Below, one piece after another: positions 8,340 through 18,350 of a stretch of 57,889 nucleotides of DNA. The stretch spans positions 1-57,889 of the forward strand of contig VBHP01000096.1 of the NCBI GenBank assembly GCA_005881435.1, in the 5' to 3' direction. Numbering within the stretch: position 1 is the first letter of the stretch; each line of letters begins with the position of its first letter. This stretch comes from Chloroflexota bacterium (GTDB taxonomy: Bacteria; Chloroflexota; Limnocylindria; P2-11E; CF-107). The position numbers and the translations under genes were made by a program. The notes under the pieces were generated by a model. That model made no database searches, had not been told where the DNA came from, and worked only from the letters and a program-made list of their open reading frames with translations.

Positions 8340-8372
8340 GAGCGACGCGGCGCCATTTGCGCCGCGTCGCTC
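8340..8372 (-). other. Perfect 14-bp hairpin between gdhA and dinG
   Basis: gagcgacgcggcgc (8340-8353) pairs exactly with gcgccgcgtcgctc (8359-8372) around a 5-base loop. It lies 9 bases after the gdhA stop and about 18 bases before the presumed dinG start. There is no T-run on either strand. It could stabilise the gdhA 3' end, act as an RNase site, or be a Rho-type or pause element. Confidence 0.85.
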
Positions 8373-8381
8373 AGAACGCTT

Positions 8382-9656
8382 CTAGGGGTAGATGCCTCGG
8401 ATCATCGTCGCATCGGCGACGCGCTGCACCGCCAGCATGTACGCCGCGGTGCGCATGTCGACCTTGTGCTTCTCCGAGATGTTCAGCACGTCGGAGAACG
8501 AGCGCACCATGACCTCCTTGAGTCGGGCGTTGATCGTGGCCTCGCGCCAGAACAGGTTCTGCAGGTCCTGCACCCATTCGAAGTACGAGACCGTCACGCC
8601 GCCGGCGTTGCACAGGATGTCCGGGATCAGGAAGATCCCGCGCTCGAACAGGATGCGGTCGGCGTCGGGGCTGGTCGGCCCGTTCGCGGCCTCGGCGACG
8701 ATCTTCGCCTTGATCCGCGGCGCGTTGTCGCGGTCGATCTGGTTCTCGATCGCGGCCGGAACGAGGATGTCGCAGGGCAGCTCGAGGAGCTCGCGATTCG
8801 TCACGCGTTCCGTTCCCGGGAAACCGGACACGCTCCCGGTCTCGCGCTTGTAGGCGTCGACCTTGGCGGGATCGATCCCCTTCTCGCTGAAGATGCCGCC
8901 TCCGGTGTCCGAGACCCCCACGACGATCGCGCCGAGCTCGGCCAGCAGCTTCGCCGAGAACATGCCGGCGTTGCCGAAGCCTTGCACCACCACGCGCGCG
9001 CCCTCGATGTCCATGCCCAGATGCTTCGCCGCCTCGATGATGGTGTAGACGGCGCCTCGCGCCGTCGCTTCATTGCGGCCCTCCGAGCCACCGATCGCGA
9101 GCGGCTTTCCGGTCACGACCGCCGGCACCGAATACCCGCGGTGCATCGAATATGTGTCCATCATCCACGCCATGACCTGCGCGTTGGTGTTCACGTCCGG
9201 TGCCGGAATATCGCGATCCGGTCCGATCACGATGCTGATCTCACTGGTGTAGCGGCGCGTGAGCGTCTCCAGCTGCTGCGGAGTGAGCTGTTTGGGATCG
9301 CAGGCGACGCCGCCCTTGGCGCCGCCGTACGGGATGTTCACGACCGCGCATTTCCACGTCATCCACATCGCCAGAGCCTTGATCTCGTTCAACACGACGT
9401 CGGGGTGATAGCGGATGCCGCCTTTGGCCGGGCCGCGCGTGACGTTGTGCTGGACGCGGTACCCGTTGAAGACCTTCACCACGCCGTTGCCCATCCGTAC
9501 CGGAAAGTGCACCGACAGCTCGCGTTGGCACGTGGAGAGGATCTCGCGCATGTTCGGATCGAGATGCAGTTTGTCCGCCGCGATGTTGAACTGCGCCAGA
9601 GCCACTTCCCAGGGATCCTGTCGCGTGTGGTCGATGACGGCGGTGCGCTCTTTCAC
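8382..9656 (-). CDS. gdhA: Glutamate dehydrogenase (Glu/Leu/Phe/Val family)
   Basis: GDH interconverts glutamate and 2-oxoglutarate plus ammonia with NAD(P). The 424-aa protein has KGGIRYHPDV, the catalytic lysine block NIPYGGAKGGVACDP, PAPDVNT, the Rossmann motif VVVQGFGNAGMFSAKLL, AEAANGPTSPDA and VSYFEWVQ. Length and order are those of the hexameric NAD-GDH group. The GTG start at 9656 has GGAGG 14 bases upstream; an in-frame CTG two codons earlier has ideal spacing (about 7 bases), so the true start is uncertain by two residues. Confidence 0.95.
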   Translation of the reverse strand: MKERTAVIDHTRQDPWEVALAQFNIAADKLHLDPNMREILSTCQRELSVHFPVRMGNGVVKVFNGYRVQHNVTRGPAKGGIRYHPDVVLNEIKALAMWMTWKCAVVNIPYGGAKGGVACDPKQLTPQQLETLTRRYTSEISIVIGPDRDIPAPDVNTNAQVMAWMMDTYSMHRGYSVPAVVTGKPLAIGGSEGRNEATARGAVYTIIEAAKHLGMDIEGARVVVQGFGNAGMFSAKLLAELGAIVVGVSDTGGGIFSEKGIDPAKVDAYKRETGSVSGFPGTERVTNRELLELPCDILVPAAIENQIDRDNAPRIKAKIVAEAANGPTSPDADRILFERGIFLIPDILCNAGGVTVSYFEWVQDLQNLFWREATINARLKEVMVRSFSDVLNISEKHKVDMRTAAYMLAVQRVADATMIRGIYP

Positions 9657-9683
9657 GCTCAGATCAACGCCTCCGTTCTTGCT

Positions 9684-10265
9684 CTACAACTTCTCGATCT
9701 GGAGCCAGTCGTCAGTCGTCTCGCCGGGCCGGTAGCGGCTATTCACCTTCTTCACCACGAACTGCTTGAACCCTTGCCCCTCGAGCGTGTCGCGCCAGGC
9801 GCGGAAGCCTCGGCGCACGTACGGGGTGAGGCGCACGTTCTGGCTCGGTCGCATGATCGCCGCGAGGTGCCGCTTGCGCTCGAGCAGGGGTACCTCCAGG
9901 AGCGAGACGCCGTCGAGCTCCAGGAGGTCGATTGCGACGAAGACCTCGCGTGGCGCGGTCCGGCGGACGAAGGCGTCGTCCCCTTCTCCGGGCTCGAGAT
10001 CCGACTCGTCGACGAAGCCTTCGACGAAGACGCCGTCCACCACGGCCTCGTCGGCGGCGATGACCGCGACGATCGCGTCCAGCAGCTCCCGAGGCACCGC
10101 CACGGGCTTTCGGTCATACCCCACCGCCGTCGGCCGCGGCCCCACCTCGACCAGGGCGCGCGTGCCGCGCCAGGCCGGTTCGAGGATGTAATCGGGGGAT
10201 TCCGCGAACTCCCGCAGGAACCGCGGACGCTGCGGCGCGAGGTTCGAGACCTCTACGTTTTTCAC
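9684..10265 (-). CDS. ATP-dependent DNA ligase-like protein lacking the catalytic lysine
   Basis: This 193-aa protein has the adenylation-domain layout of LigD-type ligases: LEPAWRGTRALVEV where motif I EPKWDGFRALV is expected, FVAIDLLELDG (motif III region) followed by PLLERKRHL, and FVVKKVNSRYRPG...DDWLQIEKL (motifs IV-V). The nucleophilic Lys of KxDG is replaced by Ala and the Asp by Arg, and the Glu of the DGE-like block is Val. It cannot self-adenylate by the known mechanism and lacks the OB-fold domain. A DNA-binding or regulatory role is possible. Start GTG 10265 follows a TATACT -10 (10286-10281). Confidence 0.75.
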   Translation of the reverse strand: MKNVEVSNLAPQRPRFLREFAESPDYILEPAWRGTRALVEVGPRPTAVGYDRKPVAVPRELLDAIVAVIAADEAVVDGVFVEGFVDESDLEPGEGDDAFVRRTAPREVFVAIDLLELDGVSLLEVPLLERKRHLAAIMRPSQNVRLTPYVRRGFRAWRDTLEGQGFKQFVVKKVNSRYRPGETTDDWLQIEKL

Positions 10266-10334
10266 GCTCCGGCGCGACGAAGTATAGGAGCGCGCCTCTC
10301 TGGCGATTTCTCGGAGGCCAGCGCGAACTTCCCC

Positions 10335-10362
10335 TTGACAGTTAGAACAGGCGTTCTATAGT
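10335..10362 (+). promoter_or_regulatory. SOS promoter with LexA box 1
   Basis: TTGACA (10335-10340), a 16-base spacer and TATAGT (10357-10362) form the best sigma-70 promoter in the window. Its spacer contains AGAACAGGCGTTCT (10344-10357), a GAAC-N4-GTTC operator of the Gram-positive LexA type that runs into the -10. Bound LexA would block RNA polymerase. The same arrangement, AGAACAnnnGTTC abutting the -10, occurs before rmuC and the HNH gene. Confidence 0.8.
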
Positions 10363-10377
10363 GCCGCTCTCGCGCTA

Positions 10378-10391
10378 AGAACATACGTTCG
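10378..10391 (+). promoter_or_regulatory. LexA box 2
   Basis: AGAACATACGTTCG contains GAAC-N4-GTTC. It lies 34 bp (about three helical turns) downstream of box 1, within the 5' leader of the small SOS gene, and would allow two LexA dimers to bind one face of the DNA. Confidence 0.75.
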
Positions 10392-10402
10392 AGGTGACGC
10401 CA

Positions 10403-10621
10403 GTGGCCATTGCGACCGCGTTCAGTGCCGTTTTGCAACCGATCCGGGTCGAGCACGAGGCTCCTCCGTTTCGCCTCTATCCCTCCGGGGGCCTGGTCCC
10501 CGCCAGACGGTTGCCACCACGTGCGTACTCGCCGCTCGGGCGCAAACGCCTCCGCGGTCCGATGGCCACGGTCACGTCCAGGCGCGAGCGCGCCGGGTCG
10601 CCGCGACGTGCCGCCCGCTAG
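10403..10621 (+). CDS. Small SOS-regulated protein, unknown function
   Basis: The ORF sits directly behind a strong promoter with two LexA boxes. From GTG 10403 (GAGG about 8 bases upstream; GTG 10394 is the alternative) it gives 72 residues: a short hydrophobic start (MAIATAFSAVLQPI), a Pro/Leu/Arg middle, and a very basic end with many Arg and Ser. I do not recognise the family. SOS-induced small proteins in other bacteria often inhibit cell division or assist mutagenic polymerases; neither can be assigned from sequence. The Arg-rich end would suit nucleic acid or membrane binding. No clear terminator follows before the convergent slipin stop. Confidence 0.6.
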   Translation: MAIATAFSAVLQPIRVEHEAPPFRLYPSGGLVPARRLPPRAYSPLGRKRLRGPMATVTSRRERAGSPRRAAR

Positions 10622-10674
10622 GGCGCATTCCGGCGACCCACCGCGCGAACATCGAGGTCACGCGCCGAGCCGGC

Positions 10675-11556
10675 CTACTTCCGGTCCGGCGATCCTCCGT
10701 CTCGTGTGAAGCCGAGTAGCGGCGCCGCCAAGGCGGTGAACTCCGTGGGGATGACGAACTTCGTGGCCGGGCTAGCGCCGAGCGCACGCAGCGCGTCAAG
10801 GTACTGAAGCGTCATCGTCTTCGCATCCACAGTCTGAGCGGCCTCAAAGATCTTCGACAGCGCCAGCGCAAAGCCCTCGGCTTTGAGGTACTGCGCCTGC
10901 CGCTGCCCCTCGGCCTCGAGGATCGCCGACTGCTTGGAGCCTTCAGCCACCAGAATGGCTGACTGCTTCTTGCCTTCGGCCTCTAGGATCGCCGCGCGGC
11001 GATTCCGCTCCGCCGACAGCTGACGGCTCATGGCGTCCTGGATCTCGCGGGGCGGATTGATCTGGCGGATCTCGACGCGAATGATCTTCACGCCCCACCG
11101 CCCGGTCTCCTCGTCCAGCTTCACCCGCAGGACCTCGTTGATCTGCTCGCGCTTCGATAGCACGTCGTCCAGGCTCATGTCACCGATCACGGCGCGCAGC
11201 GTCGTCGAGGCGATGCCCTGCACGTTCTGACGGAAGTTCTGGACCTTCAGTACCGAGTCGGCGGGCTCGACGACCTTCTGGAAGATCAGGAAATCGACGC
11301 CGATCGGCGCGTTGTCCTTGGTGATGGACGTCTGTTCGGGGATCTCGACCACGAATTCGCGGAGGTCGACGGTCTGCGAGGTCTGGATCGGAGGCGGAAA
11401 GAGCACCACCAGGCCGGGCCCATAGATGCCCTTGTAGGCGCCGAACTGCAGCACCACCAGGCGCTGGTACGCCGGCACGATGTGGATGATCGCGCGCACC
11501 AGCACCAGCACGATCAGGAGCGCGATGACGAGGATCGCGAGCGTTGTCGGATTCAT
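10675..11556 (-). CDS. Slipin / SPFH (band 7) membrane protein
   Basis: An N-terminal membrane segment (LAILVIALLIVLVLVRAII) is followed by the SPFH domain (HIVPAYQRLVVLQFGAYKG, GPGLVVLFPP, VEIPEQ, IGDMSLDDVLSKREQIN). Next come a helical region with repeated E-A-E-G units (ILEAEGKKQSAILVAEG) and a C-terminal oligomerisation part. Slipins form membrane microdomain scaffolds and are processed by their NfeD partner, which is the overlapping upstream gene here (ATGA). 293 aa is normal. Confidence 0.93.
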   Translation of the reverse strand: MNPTTLAILVIALLIVLVLVRAIIHIVPAYQRLVVLQFGAYKGIYGPGLVVLFPPPIQTSQTVDLREFVVEIPEQTSITKDNAPIGVDFLIFQKVVEPADSVLKVQNFRQNVQGIASTTLRAVIGDMSLDDVLSKREQINEVLRVKLDEETGRWGVKIIRVEIRQINPPREIQDAMSRQLSAERNRRAAILEAEGKKQSAILVAEGSKQSAILEAEGQRQAQYLKAEGFALALSKIFEAAQTVDAKTMTLQYLDALRALGASPATKFVIPTEFTALAAPLLGFTRDGGSPDRK

Positions 11557-12876
11557 GCGGTTCCCCTTCCCTTGCCGAGGTTATCGGCAGGCTCAACGAT
11601 CAAGCGCACGGAGTCAACGCTCCGCACGCGGACAGGCTGACCCTTCGCGATCGGTCCGCCCGCGCTGGTCGCGGACCACTCTTCGCCACCGACCCAAACG
11701 ACGCCGGATGGTCCGAGATCGCTGGTGGCCACGCCGACCGCGCCACGCAACGTCTCCGTGCCGACGACGACGGGCAGCGAGCGGTGCGCCAGCGCCGCCC
11801 GGATCACCAGCACGAAGAAAGCGGCGGTGAACAGTGTGATCGCGCCGATGACCAGTGGATCGATCGACAGGCGCAGGCCAGGCAGCGTCGGCGTCCACGG
11901 TGGAAACAACAGGATGAAGCCGAGCACGAGCGCCACGACGCCGCCGATCGTCAGCATGCCGTGGCTCGCGACCTTCACCTCCAGCGCGAACAGCACCACG
12001 GCGAAGACGAGCAGCGCCAGACCCGCGGCATTGGCGTCGAGCGTGCCGAGGGAGAACAGCGCCAGCACGATCGCGACGACGCCGATGATGCCGGGGAAGA
12101 TCAAGCCCGGATTCCCGAGCTCGAAGATCAGACCCCAAGTGCCAAGCGTGAACATCAGTGCCGCGATCTGTGGATCGACGATGACGTGCAGGAACGCTTC
12201 GATCGGATTCGGGTCGTCGCTCTCCGTCGGGAGTCCCGCCGTCGCGAGCGTGACCGGCCCGCTCGGCAGCTGCACCGTCTTGCCATCGGCTTTGCGCAGC
12301 ACGTCAGCGAGGTCGCTGGCCTGGAAGTCGACGACGTGCATCTGTACCGCCTGGTCGTCGCGGATCGAGACACTGTTGCGCACGGCGTCCTCGGCCCATT
12401 GTGCGTTCCGGCCGCGCGCCAGCGCGATCTTCGTCGCCGCGGCGACGGTGTCGTTCACGACCTTGGTCCCGAGGTCGCCCGAGATGTCACCGCCCGATGC
12501 GTCGACCGGATGCGCGGCGCCGATATTGGTCGCGGGCGCCATTGCGGCGATGTGCCCGGCCATGGTGATGAAAGTCCCCGCCGACGCGGCGCGCGACCCT
12601 GAGGGCGCGACGTAGGTGATGACCGGTACGCGCGCGTTGAGGAAGCGGGTCGTGATCTGGAATGTCGAATCCGAGAGCCCGCCGGGCGTATCGATCTGGA
12701 ACAGCACCGCCGCAGCGCGTCTCGCCGAGGGTGACGAGACGGTCGACGTATTGCGCGGTGATCGGATTGATGACCCCGTCGATGCTGCCTACCAGCACCA
12801 CGCGTTCCTCGGCCTGCGCCGCCCCACCGAGGGCGATGCCCGCAAGGACCATCGCCAGCCAGATCAGCTTTCGCAC
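11553..12876 (-). pseudogene. nfeD: NfeD-family membrane serine protease, frame broken once
   Basis: The N-terminal frame from GTG 12876 has a signal peptide (MRKLIWLAMVLAGIALGGAAQA) and the domain start VVLVGSIDGVINPITAQYV. The rest lies in another frame: VLFQIDTPGGLSDS, APSGSRAASAGTFITMAGHIAAMAP with the ClpP-like catalytic Ser, several membrane helices, and the C-terminal OB domain. The frames join if one base is skipped near 12715-12723 (LVTLGE then RAAAVLFQ), giving a normal 440-aa protein. Either a one-base assembly error or a real mutation explains it. Downstream frame preservation argues for error or a very recent event. NfeD cleaves slipin in archaeal models. Coupled to slipin through ATGA. 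Confidence 0.88.
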
Positions 12877-12923
12877 GCCTCTTGAACGAGTGTAGACACC
12901 TAGGGCTCATACACTCGCCTCCG

Positions 12924-14186
12924 GTGGAAAGCGTGCTCGCGGTCGAGCGACCGGCGCGGCCACCGCGCGCGAACGTGCGCGTTCCGGCCTCGAAGAGCGT
13001 CGCCAATCGCGAGCTGGTCCTGTCCGCGCTGGCGGCCGGCACTTCGCGCGTCGGACTCGGGGCGCTTGATCCCGGCGAGGACGTCCGGCGCATGATCGCC
13101 GCGCTGCGAACGCTCGAGTTCGCGCTGGAGGATGCCGGCGATGCGCTCGTCATCCGCGGCGAGGACGGGGCGGTCCCGGCGCAGCACGGCCGGATCGACG
13201 CCGGCGATGCCGGAACGGTGGCGCGTTTCGGCGCCGCGCTGCTGGCCCTGGGCGACGGTCCGTACGTGCTCGACGGCTCGCGACGCATGCGCGAGCGGCC
13301 GATGGCGCCGCTGGCCCGCGCGCTTCGCGCGCTCGGCGCTGCCGTGGACGGCGACGCGCTCCCGCTGACGATCTCCGGCCCCGCGAGCGGCGGCGAGATC
13401 GACCTGGCGGTGGACGTCTCCAGTCAGTTCGCGTCGGCCCTGCTCGTGGCAGCGCCCCTGTTCGAGGAAGGTCTGGTGCTCCGGCTTATCGGCGTGGCCG
13501 TCAGTGCCCCGTTCATCGATCTGACCATCGCCCGGATGCGGGAGCGCGGCATCGAGGCCAAACGGAGCGCGGCGGAGATCGCCGTGGTGCCGGGCTCGTA
13601 TCGCTCGCGCGATGTCGAGATCGAGGGCGACGCCACGGCGGCCTCGTACTTTCTGGCAGCGGCCGCGATCACCGGTGGCGAGGTGCGAGTCGAGAACGTC
13701 GACGCCGCCACCGAGCAGGGCGATCTCGCTGTCGTCGAGCATCTGCGGGCGATGGGCTGCGCCGTGGAGACCCACGGTGCCCTGACCGTTCGCGGCCCCG
13801 AACGCCTCGCCGCTCTCGACGCGGACCTGTCGGACATCTCGGACACATTCCCGACGCTCGCGGTCTGCTGCGCCTTCGCCGATGGCGACAGCCGTTTGAC
13901 CGGACTCGCGCACACGCGCGTGCAGGAGAGCGATCGCATCCACGCTGTCGCGACCGAGCTCCGTCGTCTCGGCGCCGACGTCGACGAAATGCCGGACGGT
14001 GTCCGGATCCGACCGCGACCGCTGCATGGCGCCGTGGTGCGGACCTACCGCGACCACCGCATCGCGATGGCATTCGCGCTCGCCGGGCTTCGCGTCGAGG
14101 GCGTGGCGATCGCCGATCCGGAGTGCGTTGGAAAGACCTTCCCGGACTATTTCGCGCTGCTGTCCTCGCTCGCGCGATCGAGCTGA
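12924..14186 (+). CDS. aroA: 3-phosphoshikimate 1-carboxyvinyltransferase (EPSP synthase)
   Basis: AroA joins shikimate-3-phosphate and PEP, the sixth step to chorismate. The 420-aa protein has VPASKSVANRELVLSALA, DAGDAGTVARF (normally GNAGTA), SRRMRERPM, SSQFASALLVAAPL, GDATAASYFLAAA and the end block RTYRDHRIAMAFALAGL. The GN-to-GD change in the PEP loop is notable because that loop sets glyphosate response. I chose GTG 12924: TACACT (12910-12915) stands 8 bases before it with no Shine-Dalgarno, as in a leaderless gene. It converges on the trp supraoperon and overlaps tyrA by 40 bases. Confidence 0.93.
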   Translation: MESVLAVERPARPPRANVRVPASKSVANRELVLSALAAGTSRVGLGALDPGEDVRRMIAALRTLEFALEDAGDALVIRGEDGAVPAQHGRIDAGDAGTVARFGAALLALGDGPYVLDGSRRMRERPMAPLARALRALGAAVDGDALPLTISGPASGGEIDLAVDVSSQFASALLVAAPLFEEGLVLRLIGVAVSAPFIDLTIARMRERGIEAKRSAAEIAVVPGSYRSRDVEIEGDATAASYFLAAAAITGGEVRVENVDAATEQGDLAVVEHLRAMGCAVETHGALTVRGPERLAALDADLSDISDTFPTLAVCCAFADGDSRLTGLAHTRVQESDRIHAVATELRRLGADVDEMPDGVRIRPRPLHGAVVRTYRDHRIAMAFALAGLRVEGVAIADPECVGKTFPDYFALLSSLARSS

Positions 14187-14989
14187 GCGCGCATATCCCT
14201 CGCCGCGGCGAGCTCCGCGCGCACCGGCGGGAGATCGTCGCGCACGATCTCATCGGCCCAATCCGTCAGCGTGCCGGCGATCACCCGCAGGACGACGGCG
14301 AGCCGTTCTCGATCCGCGCCGAACAGCAGCTCCTCGGCGAGCGCCGCCGGTGTCGTCGCCAGGCGCGTGGCGTCGCGGAATCCCGGGCCGGCCAGCTCGG
14401 TCAATCCCTCCGGAGACTCGATCGAGGCCGACCACGCCAGCGCCGACGAGACCGCCAGCGGTGCGCGCACGAGCCACGTCATCAGCGCTTCGTGACGCTG
14501 CTGACTGAGCACGATCGGCCGCGCGCCCGCACTCCGCGCCAGCTCACCCACCGCGCGGACTGAGTCCGTGTCGCTGCGCGACGTGGGCACGATCGCCCAG
14601 GCACGTCCGCGGAACAGATCCGCCGCCGCGGCCTCGACGCCGCGGCCGGTCGAACCGGCCAGCGGATGGCTTCCGACGACGTGCGCGCCAGGCGGCAAGC
14701 TCGCGGCGAAGCCCTCGAGGTCGCGCTTCGACGAGGCCACGTCGGTAAGAACGGCCGAGGGCGCGAGCCGGGCGGCAGCGGTGAATGTCGCGGCGACGCC
14801 GTCCGGCGGGACCGCCGCGACGACAATGTCCGCGCCGCGGACCGCTGACGAGACATCGTCGGCGACATCGACACCGCGGCTGCGCGCTATGCGGCGGGCT
14901 GCCTCATCGTGATCGAAGCCGCGGGTGCCGGGGACGGCGAGGGCCAGCGAGCCGCCGATGAGCCCGAGGCCGATGACGGCGACACGCAT
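14147..14989 (-). CDS. tyrA: Prephenate dehydrogenase
   Basis: TyrA oxidatively decarboxylates prephenate to 4-hydroxyphenylpyruvate for tyrosine. The 280-aa protein starts with the NAD-binding motif [17 protein letters not shown]. It continues with VAAVPPDG, LTDVASSKRDLEGF, VVGSHPLAGSTGRGVEAA and the helical C-terminal domain with LSQQRHEALMTWLVRAPLAV and LAGPGFRDATRLA. No ACT domain follows. ATG 14989 overlaps the aroF stop by one base (TGATG). It is the last gene of the trp supraoperon. Confidence 0.93.
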   Translation of the reverse strand: MRVAVIGLGLIGGSLALAVPGTRGFDHDEAARRIARSRGVDVADDVSSAVRGADIVVAAVPPDGVAATFTAAARLAPSAVLTDVASSKRDLEGFAASLPPGAHVVGSHPLAGSTGRGVEAAAADLFRGRAWAIVPTSRSDTDSVRAVGELARSAGARPIVLSQQRHEALMTWLVRAPLAVSSALAWSASIESPEGLTELAGPGFRDATRLATTPAALAEELLFGADRERLAVVLRVIAGTLTDWADEIVRDDLPPVRAELAAARDMRAQLDRASEDSSAK

Positions 14990-16020
14990 CACGAGACCGG
15001 CACGCGCAGCGACCGGCCGACGGCGGCGGCGACGGCGGGGATGGCGCGCATCAACGAACCGAAGTTCTCGAACGTGAGCGACTGAAACCCGTCCTTCAGC
15101 GCGTGATCCGGCGAAGGGTGGACTTCGATGAGCAGGGCGTCCGCACCGGCCGCGACCGCCGCGAGCGCGATCGGCGCGACGAGATACCACTTGCCGGTGC
15201 CGTGGCTCGGATCCGCCACCACCGGAAGGTGCGTCAGGCGCTTCAGCAGCGGGATGGCGTTGATGTCGAAGGTGTTGCGCGTGTACCGCTCGAAGGTGCG
15301 GATGCCTCGCTCGCACAACAGCACATTGCGATTGCCGCGGGCGAGGATGTAGTCCGCGGCGAGCAGCAGCTCTTCGATCGTCGCGGCGAGGCCGCGCTTC
15401 AGCAGCACCGGCGTCTGGGTCTCGCCCACGGCATCGAGCAGCGCGAAGTTCTGCATGTTGCGGGCGCCGATCTGGAGGCAGTCCGCGACGGTCGCGACGC
15501 GCTCGACATCGCCCGGCGCGAGCACCTCGGTGACGATCGGGAGTCCCGATTGCCGTTTGGCTTCGGCGAGGATCTCGAGCCCGCGCTCCCCCAGTCCGCG
15601 AAAGTGGTACGGGGAGGTCGAGGGCTTATATGCGCCACCGCGGAGGATCACGGCGCCGGCGTCCCGCACCGCGCGCGCAGTGGCGAAGGTCTGCTCGGGT
15701 GACTCGACGGAGCACGGTCCGGCCATCACCGCGACGTCCTGCCCCCCGCCGACGCGCACCCCGCCGACGCGGACGGCGGTGTCGTGCGGCTGCACCTCGC
15801 GCGAGGACAGCTTGAACGGGCGACTGACGAGGACGACGCGTTCGACGCCCGGCAACGCCTCCACCGAGTCGGCGTGATCCTGTGCCGCGACCCCAAAGGT
15901 GCCGATTGCCGTGCGTTCCTCGCCGGGGAGCGGGATCGCGGTCAGCCCGAGCTCCTGCACGCGCTCGACGACGTGCTCGATCTCGCGTTGCGTCGCACCC
16001 TTCTTCATCACCACCAGCAC
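14989..16020 (-). CDS. aroF: 3-deoxy-7-phosphoheptulonate (DAHP) synthase
   Basis: DAHP synthase is the first enzyme of the shikimate pathway. The 343-aa protein is the type with an N-terminal ferredoxin-like regulatory domain (residues about 1-70, [21 protein letters not shown]) followed by the TIM barrel: [54 protein letters not shown] and [13 protein letters not shown]. In Thermotoga-type homologues that domain carries Tyr/Phe feedback. GTG 16020 has GGAGGAG seven bases upstream. It lies between aroH and tyrA. Confidence 0.95.
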   Translation of the reverse strand: MLVVMKKGATQREIEHVVERVQELGLTAIPLPGEERTAIGTFGVAAQDHADSVEALPGVERVVLVSRPFKLSSREVQPHDTAVRVGGVRVGGGQDVAVMAGPCSVESPEQTFATARAVRDAGAVILRGGAYKPSTSPYHFRGLGERGLEILAEAKRQSGLPIVTEVLAPGDVERVATVADCLQIGARNMQNFALLDAVGETQTPVLLKRGLAATIEELLLAADYILARGNRNVLLCERGIRTFERYTRNTFDINAIPLLKRLTHLPVVADPSHGTGKWYLVAPIALAAVAAGADALLIEVHPSPDHALKDGFQSLTFENFGSLMRAIPAVAAAVGRSLRVPVS

Positions 16021-16024
16021 GGCA

Positions 16025-16390
16025 TCACTCCTCCGCCAGATCCGGCCGCAGCCGCGCGGCGTCATGCAGATATGCGTGACGCACCTCGCGCTGCGACCGG
16101 TCGGTGTTCCAGTGGATCAGCACCCGCACGCAACGCTGCAGCGCGCCGGGCACCGGGATCTCGCGCGCGCAAAGCAGCGGCACGCGCTCCCATCCGGCGA
16201 TGGCGCGCGCGGCATGCGCCGGGAAATCGGCGTCCAGGTCGGACGTGGTCGTGAAGATCGCGCTGGCCACGTCGTCGGGACGGATGTCGTTGCGGTCGAC
16301 GAGCGCGCGCAGCAGCTCGGCGGTGCGCTCACGGACCAGCGCGGCGTCGTTTCGCTCGACCGTGGTCGCGCCGCGGACGCCGCGGATCAC
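16025..16390 (-). CDS. aroH: Chorismate mutase, AroH type
   Basis: This 121-aa trimeric-type chorismate mutase converts chorismate to prephenate. [15 protein letters not shown] contains the active-site Arg. The blocks [44 protein letters not shown] and the C-terminal REVRHAYL are those of Bacillus subtilis AroH. It feeds TyrA two genes on. GTG start overlaps the trpA stop (GTGA). Confidence 0.94.
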   Translation of the reverse strand: MIRGVRGATTVERNDAALVRERTAELLRALVDRNDIRPDDVASAIFTTTSDLDADFPAHAARAIAGWERVPLLCAREIPVPGALQRCVRVLIHWNTDRSQREVRHAYLHDAARLRPDLAEE

Positions 16391-17174
16391 GCGGTCGCTT
16401 CCCGGAGCGCCCGCACCAGGGACGACAGCTCGTGCTCCCCGCCGCGATCGATCGCGTCGATCAGCGCGCTACCGACCACGACGGCATCGGCGACGCCGCG
16501 CAGCGCGCGCACGTGTTCGGGCCGCGAGATCCCAAAGCCGACCGCGACCGGCGCGGTGGCGTACCGACGCACCCGCGCCACGAACGTCGCGACGTCGTCC
16601 GCGAGCGCCGCGCGCGCGCCGGTGACGCCGGTGAGCGATACGCAATAGACGAAGCCGCGGGCCGGCGGGACCAGTCGGGCGAGACGGTCGTCCGGTGTCG
16701 TGGGCGCGACGAGACAGATCTGCGTCAGGCCGGCAGGCGCGAGGGCCGCCGCGAGATCGCTCGACTCCTCGTGTGGCAGATCGGGCACGATCAGGCCCTC
16801 GACGCCCGCGGCGGCGAGATCGCGAGCGAGCTCGGGCAGGCCGTAGCGGTAGAACGGATTGGCGTAGCCCATCAGCAGGATCGGGACATCGCGTTCGCGG
16901 CGTAGGTCACGCGCGATGGCGATGACGTCCGCGACGGTCATGCCGTTCGCGAGGGCGCGTTCGGACGCGCGCTGCACTGTTGCGCCGTCAGCGAGTGGAT
17001 CGGAGAAGGGCACGCCGAGCTCGAGGACGTCGGCGCCGCCGTCGACGGCGATGCGCCCCAGCCGCAGCGTGGCGTCGGCATCGGGATAGCCGGCCATCAG
17101 ATACGCCACGAGACCGAGGCGCTTCGCGCGCGTCAGCGCCGTCAACGACTGCTCGAGTCGCGCCAGGGCGACGG

Positions 17175-17178
<4 letters not shown>
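16387..17178 (-). CDS. trpA: Tryptophan synthase alpha chain
   Basis: TrpA cleaves indole-3-glycerol phosphate to indole. The 263-aa barrel shows [11 protein letters not shown], the catalytic Glu and Asp in [56 protein letters not shown] and [14 protein letters not shown] overlaps the trpB stop. Confidence 0.97.

Positions 17179-18346
<1,168 letters not shown>

Positions 18347-18350
<4 letters not shown>

Noticed and set aside
8372-8386. agaacgcttctag near gdhA stop as a LexA half-site for dinG
   Set aside because: Only GAAC is present; the GTTC half is missing.
8466-10361. Long + strand frame (631 codons) opposite gdhA
   Set aside because: It mirrors gdhA and the ligase-like gene; the amino-acid content is that of an antisense frame in GC-rich DNA and contains no domain.
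12700-12735. Programmed frameshift in nfeD
   Set aside because: There is no slippery sequence or rare-codon/stop context; a sequencing error or mutation is simpler.
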